Source of the DNA: a virus | DNA length: 21,656 nucleotides | Virus record (IMG/VR): IMGVR_UViG_3300035698_009691 | Location: 1 to 21,656 of that record | Direction: 5' to 3' (one strand) | In this document: positions 18,264-21,656 of the stretch, piece by piece | Position numbering within the stretch: the first letter of the stretch is position 1 | How the letters are laid out: each line of letters starts with the position of its first letter | Program-made: the position numbers and the translations under genes | Notes under the pieces: generated by a model | Told to the model about the DNA's origin: nothing | Databases searched by the model: none | What the model saw: the letters and a program-made list of their open reading frames with translations, nothing else

Positions 18264-21200
18264 ATGCGGCGTGAACGAGTAGAAGTGGAGGCTGATTTCA
18301 AGGCTAAAGGGCTGGGGCAGCTTAAAGGGAAGTGGATGGATTTTGCGGGGGATTTGCTGGAGCCGGTGGTGCTGCTGGCGGCGGGTGCGACGAAGGCGCA
18401 GGCGGCTTGGGCGGGGATGAGGGGGATGTTTGAGGCGCGGGTGCTTGGGCCTTTGGGCTTGGTGGCGGGTGCTTCGCTGGCGTTCCTGGGGACGACTAAG
18501 CTTTTGATTTCCCGCTGGAAGGAGCTGGGGATGGCCGGTGCGGGTGCGCTGGAACGGATGACTCTACAGTTCCGCCCGCTGCTGGGGAGCTTGGACAGGG
18601 CGAAGGAGCGGGTTAAGGAGCTGCAGACGTTTGCGGTTAAGACGCCTTTTGAGCTGGATGAGATTGTGGAGGCGAACAAGATGCTCGAGGTGCTTTCCCA
18701 AGGGGCGCTTTCCGGTGAGAAGGGTATGACTCTGGTGGGTGATGCGGCCTCGGTAGCTGGGACGGCGTTTTCCGATACGGCGCGGATGGTCGGCCGGCTT
18801 TACGACGGGCTGATGAGCGGGCGGCCGGTGGGCGAGGCCTCGATGCGGCTCCAAGAGATGGGGATTATTTCCGGCACGGTGCGCAATCAAATCGAATCGA
18901 TGCAGGCGGCGGGTGCGAGCGGGATTGAAATCTGGAAGGTGATGGAGAAGCAGCTTGAGCGCAATACCGGCGCGATGGGTGAGCAATCGAAATCTCTGGA
19001 GGGTCTGCAATCGACCTACGCGGATACCCAGAACCAGATGCAGGCGGGATTTTCCACGGGGTTTCTCGATGGGGAGAAGGCGGGGGTGGAGTCTTCGATC
19101 AAGATGATGGAGGCGGTGACTCCGGCTCTGGCGAACCTGGGTAATGAAGTGGGTGCGATGGAAAACCGCTGGGCGAAGTTCAAGCTGGGAGTGGTGGATA
19201 GTGTGACGAGCACGAAGGGGTTTGGGCTTGCGGTGGAGTGGGGAGCGAAGGCTGTGGTGGGTTTTGCTACGGTGCTGGCGGTGGCATCCGGCGCGGCGAT
19301 GGCTAAGTTTCTGACGAAACTCCTGCTTCTTTCCGTGGGGAATAAGTCGGTGGCTAATAGCACTGCTTATGTGACGGCGGTTTCTAGCGCCCAGATCCCG
19401 GTGATGACGAAACTTAGGTTGATCAAGACCCACCTCGTGGCAGCAAGCGCGGCGCATTCTGCTGGCTTAAAAATAGAGGCTCGGGCGCAACTCAATGCGG
19501 CGGCGGCGGGGGCTAAGAACCTGATAGCTACCAACGGTCTGGTGGGAGTCGTGAAACTCGGTCAGGCGGCGTTCCGTGGGCTGGGACTTGCAGCTATGTT
19601 CGTTGCCAGTCAGGTGAAGATTCTGGTGGCGACGATGATGAAAATGCCTCTGGTATGGGCGGCTACTGCGGTGATCGTGCTGTTGACGGCTTGGTCAAAA
19701 ATTAACGCGGTGATGAAAGAAAATGAGGAGCGGCTGGAGGGCTATGTGCGGGCGAGCGCCGCGCTGGACAGCGCGATGAAAAAGCAGATCGCGGACATTA
19801 AGACAATGGTGGATTTACGGCAGGCGGAGAGTAAGATGCTTACTTCTCTGGTAGGGGCGTATCAAGATGTGGAGAATGCGAGGAATGACGCTGATAAGTC
19901 GGCGGCGCAGAAGCGGGTGGATAGTATCAAGGATAATATCAAGAGCTTGCCGGGCTCCGAAACGTTGGAGAAAGACGACGCACAGATGGGGATGGAACAG
20001 CGGGTGCGTGAAGGGCGTGAGCGGGTGAAAGAAATGGAGAGGGATTCTATCGCCGCGAAGGGGCCGGAGGAAGCATTGGCGATTACTGAAAAGCGTCTCA
20101 AAGAGGCGGGTGACCGTAGGCGTGAGGCTATTGATTTGATTAAGGAGGAGGAGGCTGCAGAGAAACGGGCGGCGGAGAGGCGGAAGGAGGGGATTGATCC
20201 CGAAGCAAGAACAAAGGCATTGCTAGCAAAGAAGGCTACTTTGCAGGAGGAGATCGCTGCGTATGATAAAGCGGATGAGGGGACGCCGGATTTCGGGCTG
20301 AATCAGGCACTTTCCATGCCTAAGCGGAATGAACTGATGGATGTGGAGATGGCGCTTGCGGCTATTGCGCCCTCCCGCAACGGGGATGTGGATGAGATGC
20401 TGGCGAGTCCTAGTGAGTTACAACAACTCAAGGCTAAGATTTTGGTGATGGATGAACTAGCGGGGGCTACTGAAGCGGTGCGATTGGCGAGGGAGGCTCT
20501 TTCCAATCATAAGGACGATCCAAGTGATAGTGATAAAGAGGCGGAGCAAAAAAGGGCTAAGCTTCGAGGGGAATTACTGTCGGCAGAAGGTGATGAGGGA
20601 TCTAAAAAAAGACGAGCGGTGCGGGCTGGGGTGACGGATGTGGATAGCCGTGGCAGGCAGGAAATGGAAAGGCGACGCGATGAGCTGGATGCGCGGCGTG
20701 CGGAGGATATGGACCCTGTGCGGGAGAAGGAGCTGGCGCTCCAGAAGTCAAAGGATGAGCTGGCGATTACGGAGGCGCGGCTGGATACGGAGGCGGCGAT
20801 AGCGGGGCTGAGGCTCAAAGGCTACGAGCGTGAGGAGCGGCTGCTGGAGATCGAGCGGGAGAAGCTGGGACTGAAACTCCAGTCAGATCAGATCGGCCAG
20901 GCGGAATATGACAGGCAGGAGAAGATTTTAGCGGCGCGGGATGCTGGGCTGGCGAAGGAGGGGCGTGAGCGTGCGGCGGAGCTTGGGCAATCGCTAATAA
21001 TTTCCAAGCTGAAGCGGCTGGAGGAAGGTGCGCGTGAAGATGGTGACCAGGGGCTGGCTGATAGGCTGCGGGCGAAGCGTGAGGCGATGGAGGATGCGGC
21101 TACGCGGAAGGCTGTGGAAAAGGAGGCGGAAGATGCGGGTGGAAGCAAGGAGCAGAAGAAGGCTTTTGTCGATGCGCGGATGAATGAGGAACGTGCGGCG

Positions 21201-21656
21201 CGTGAGGCGGAGCGGAAGCGGGAGGATGAGGCGCAGAAGGACGGCCGCAACCGCTCGACGGATGGCCAGCGAAGCTCTGTGGCGGATTTACAGGCGGATA
21301 TTCTCAAGGCGCAGGGGAAGACCAAGGAGGCGAAGGCTTTGAAGGAGAAATCCGCACGGGAGACTGATGAGCTGGATAGGAAGGATGCGCGGAAGCGGTT
21401 TATTGACCAAGGATTCGGCGGGAAGGATGCGGATGCGATGGCGAACAAGGAGGTAAAGCTGAGCCAGGCAGACCGGATGATGGAGAGTCTGACAGGGCAG
21501 CGCGGGACAGTGGTGGCGAGCTCGCTGGAGGCGATTGGCGGCGGCGGCGGGGTGCGCGGGACCGATCCGCAGAGTGCAGCGCTGGATAGGATTGCGAAGA
21601 TTCTGGAGGATGTGCGGGATGCGACGCTGGCGAATGTGGATCCCGGGGTGCAGTGA
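18264..21656 (+). CDS. Tail tape measure protein
   Basis: The 1130-residue product has the marks of a tape measure, the protein that sets tail length and helps DNA cross the host membrane. Residues 100-140 carry R-A-K-E-R-V-K-E-L-Q-T-F-A-V-K-T-P-F-E-L-D-E, a typical 'T-P-F-E-L' tape-measure segment. A helical A-G-x-A-rich region follows. Hydrophobic segments lie at about 53-75, 322-360 and 460-480 (LVWAATAVIVLLTAW). From about 490 to 1090 the sequence is a very long charged Glu/Lys/Arg/Ala coiled coil. The last 40 residues (G-G-G-G-V-R-G-T-D-P-Q) form a tail-tip region. At about 0.15 nm per residue this would give a tail near 170 nm. The TGA is the last codon of the window, so the gene is complete. 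Confidence 0.93.
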   Translation: MRRERVEVEADFKAKGLGQLKGKWMDFAGDLLEPVVLLAAGATKAQAAWAGMRGMFEARVLGPLGLVAGASLAFLGTTKLLISRWKELGMAGAGALERMTLQFRPLLGSLDRAKERVKELQTFAVKTPFELDEIVEANKMLEVLSQGALSGEKGMTLVGDAASVAGTAFSDTARMVGRLYDGLMSGRPVGEASMRLQEMGIISGTVRNQIESMQAAGASGIEIWKVMEKQLERNTGAMGEQSKSLEGLQSTYADTQNQMQAGFSTGFLDGEKAGVESSIKMMEAVTPALANLGNEVGAMENRWAKFKLGVVDSVTSTKGFGLAVEWGAKAVVGFATVLAVASGAAMAKFLTKLLLLSVGNKSVANSTAYVTAVSSAQIPVMTKLRLIKTHLVAASAAHSAGLKIEARAQLNAAAAGAKNLIATNGLVGVVKLGQAAFRGLGLAAMFVASQVKILVATMMKMPLVWAATAVIVLLTAWSKINAVMKENEERLEGYVRASAALDSAMKKQIADIKTMVDLRQAESKMLTSLVGAYQDVENARNDADKSAAQKRVDSIKDNIKSLPGSETLEKDDAQMGMEQRVREGRERVKEMERDSIAAKGPEEALAITEKRLKEAGDRRREAIDLIKEEEAAEKRAAERRKEGIDPEARTKALLAKKATLQEEIAAYDKADEGTPDFGLNQALSMPKRNELMDVEMALAAIAPSRNGDVDEMLASPSELQQLKAKILVMDELAGATEAVRLAREALSNHKDDPSDSDKEAEQKRAKLRGELLSAEGDEGSKKRRAVRAGVTDVDSRGRQEMERRRDELDARRAEDMDPVREKELALQKSKDELAITEARLDTEAAIAGLRLKGYEREERLLEIEREKLGLKLQSDQIGQAEYDRQEKILAARDAGLAKEGRERAAELGQSLIISKLKRLEEGAREDGDQGLADRLRAKREAMEDAATRKAVEKEAEDAGGSKEQKKAFVDARMNEERAAREAERKREDEAQKDGRNRSTDGQRSSVADLQADILKAQGKTKEAKALKEKSARETDELDRKDARKRFIDQGFGGKDADAMANKEVKLSQADRMMESLTGQRGTVVASSLEAIGGGGGVRGTDPQSAALDRIAKILEDVRDATLANVDPGVQ

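Noticed and set aside
18564-19457. Minus-strand open frame of 297 codons
   Set aside because: Antisense to a well-supported tape-measure gene, with His/Arg/Leu-biased composition and no recognisable domain.

Overview
The window carries the morphogenesis and lysis genes of a lambda-like, long-tailed double-stranded DNA phage or prophage. In order it holds a gpW-like connector protein, portal, a 4.8-kb block of unusual basic/glycine-rich proteins, prohead protease fused to scaffold, decoration protein, major capsid protein, a gpFII-like connector, a fibre/lysis cassette, small tail-joining proteins, tail tube, tail chaperone and tape measure. This is the lambda order W-B-C/Nu3-D-E-FII-Z-U-V-G-T-H with two large insertions. 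No terminase, integrase, attachment site, tRNA, CRISPR array or replication gene is visible, so the phage continues beyond both ends. The last base of the window is the last base of the tape-measure stop codon. I suspect a Verrucomicrobiota-type host because of the many short intergenic repeats, the weak Shine-Dalgarno signals and the strong G-over-C bias of the + strand. That is an inference, not a proven assignment.

Layout. 45-521 (minus) is a two-helix membrane protein, the only gene on the opposite strand. 595-2638 holds the gpW-like protein and portal. 2754-3046 holds two tiny coupled ORFs. 3063-7855 holds three proteins (884, 251 and 412 aa) made of basic linkers, glycine-zipper hydrophobic helices and a recurring short motif of the F-x-T-P-A...I-D-F / L-S-A-x-I-D type. 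I recognise no family for them and regard them as the most novel part of the window. 8050-10664 holds protease-scaffold, decoration protein and capsid protein. 10758-11081 is a connector. 11163-15804 is a fibre, receptor-binding and lysis cassette: fibre, tip protein, assembly protein, lipoprotein with a C-terminal helix (u-spanin candidate), small membrane proteins, an L,D-transpeptidase-like endolysin and holin candidates. 16005-21656 holds the tail genes.

Two short sequence signals recur across the gene starts. TGACA lies 18-22 bases before the start codon of twelve phage genes or internal starts. The perfect 14-bp palindrome CCCTTACGTAAGGG, with one degenerate copy, occurs six times, usually just before a start codon and once in frame inside a gene. 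Intergenic spaces also hold heptamer tandem arrays, a 34-bp duplicated element, a 26-bp inverted repeat and three terminator-like hairpins.

The + strand is strongly G-rich from the left edge to about 8.6 kb and again from about 16 kb onward. It becomes balanced in the capsid genes and C-rich from about 11.7 to 15.5 kb. The fibre/lysis cassette therefore looks like a separately acquired block, with a junction inside the fibre gene. No gene-free stretch exceeds 300 bases. The longest (7856-8049, 15805-16004, 17176-17383) hold repeats, terminators and start signals as listed.
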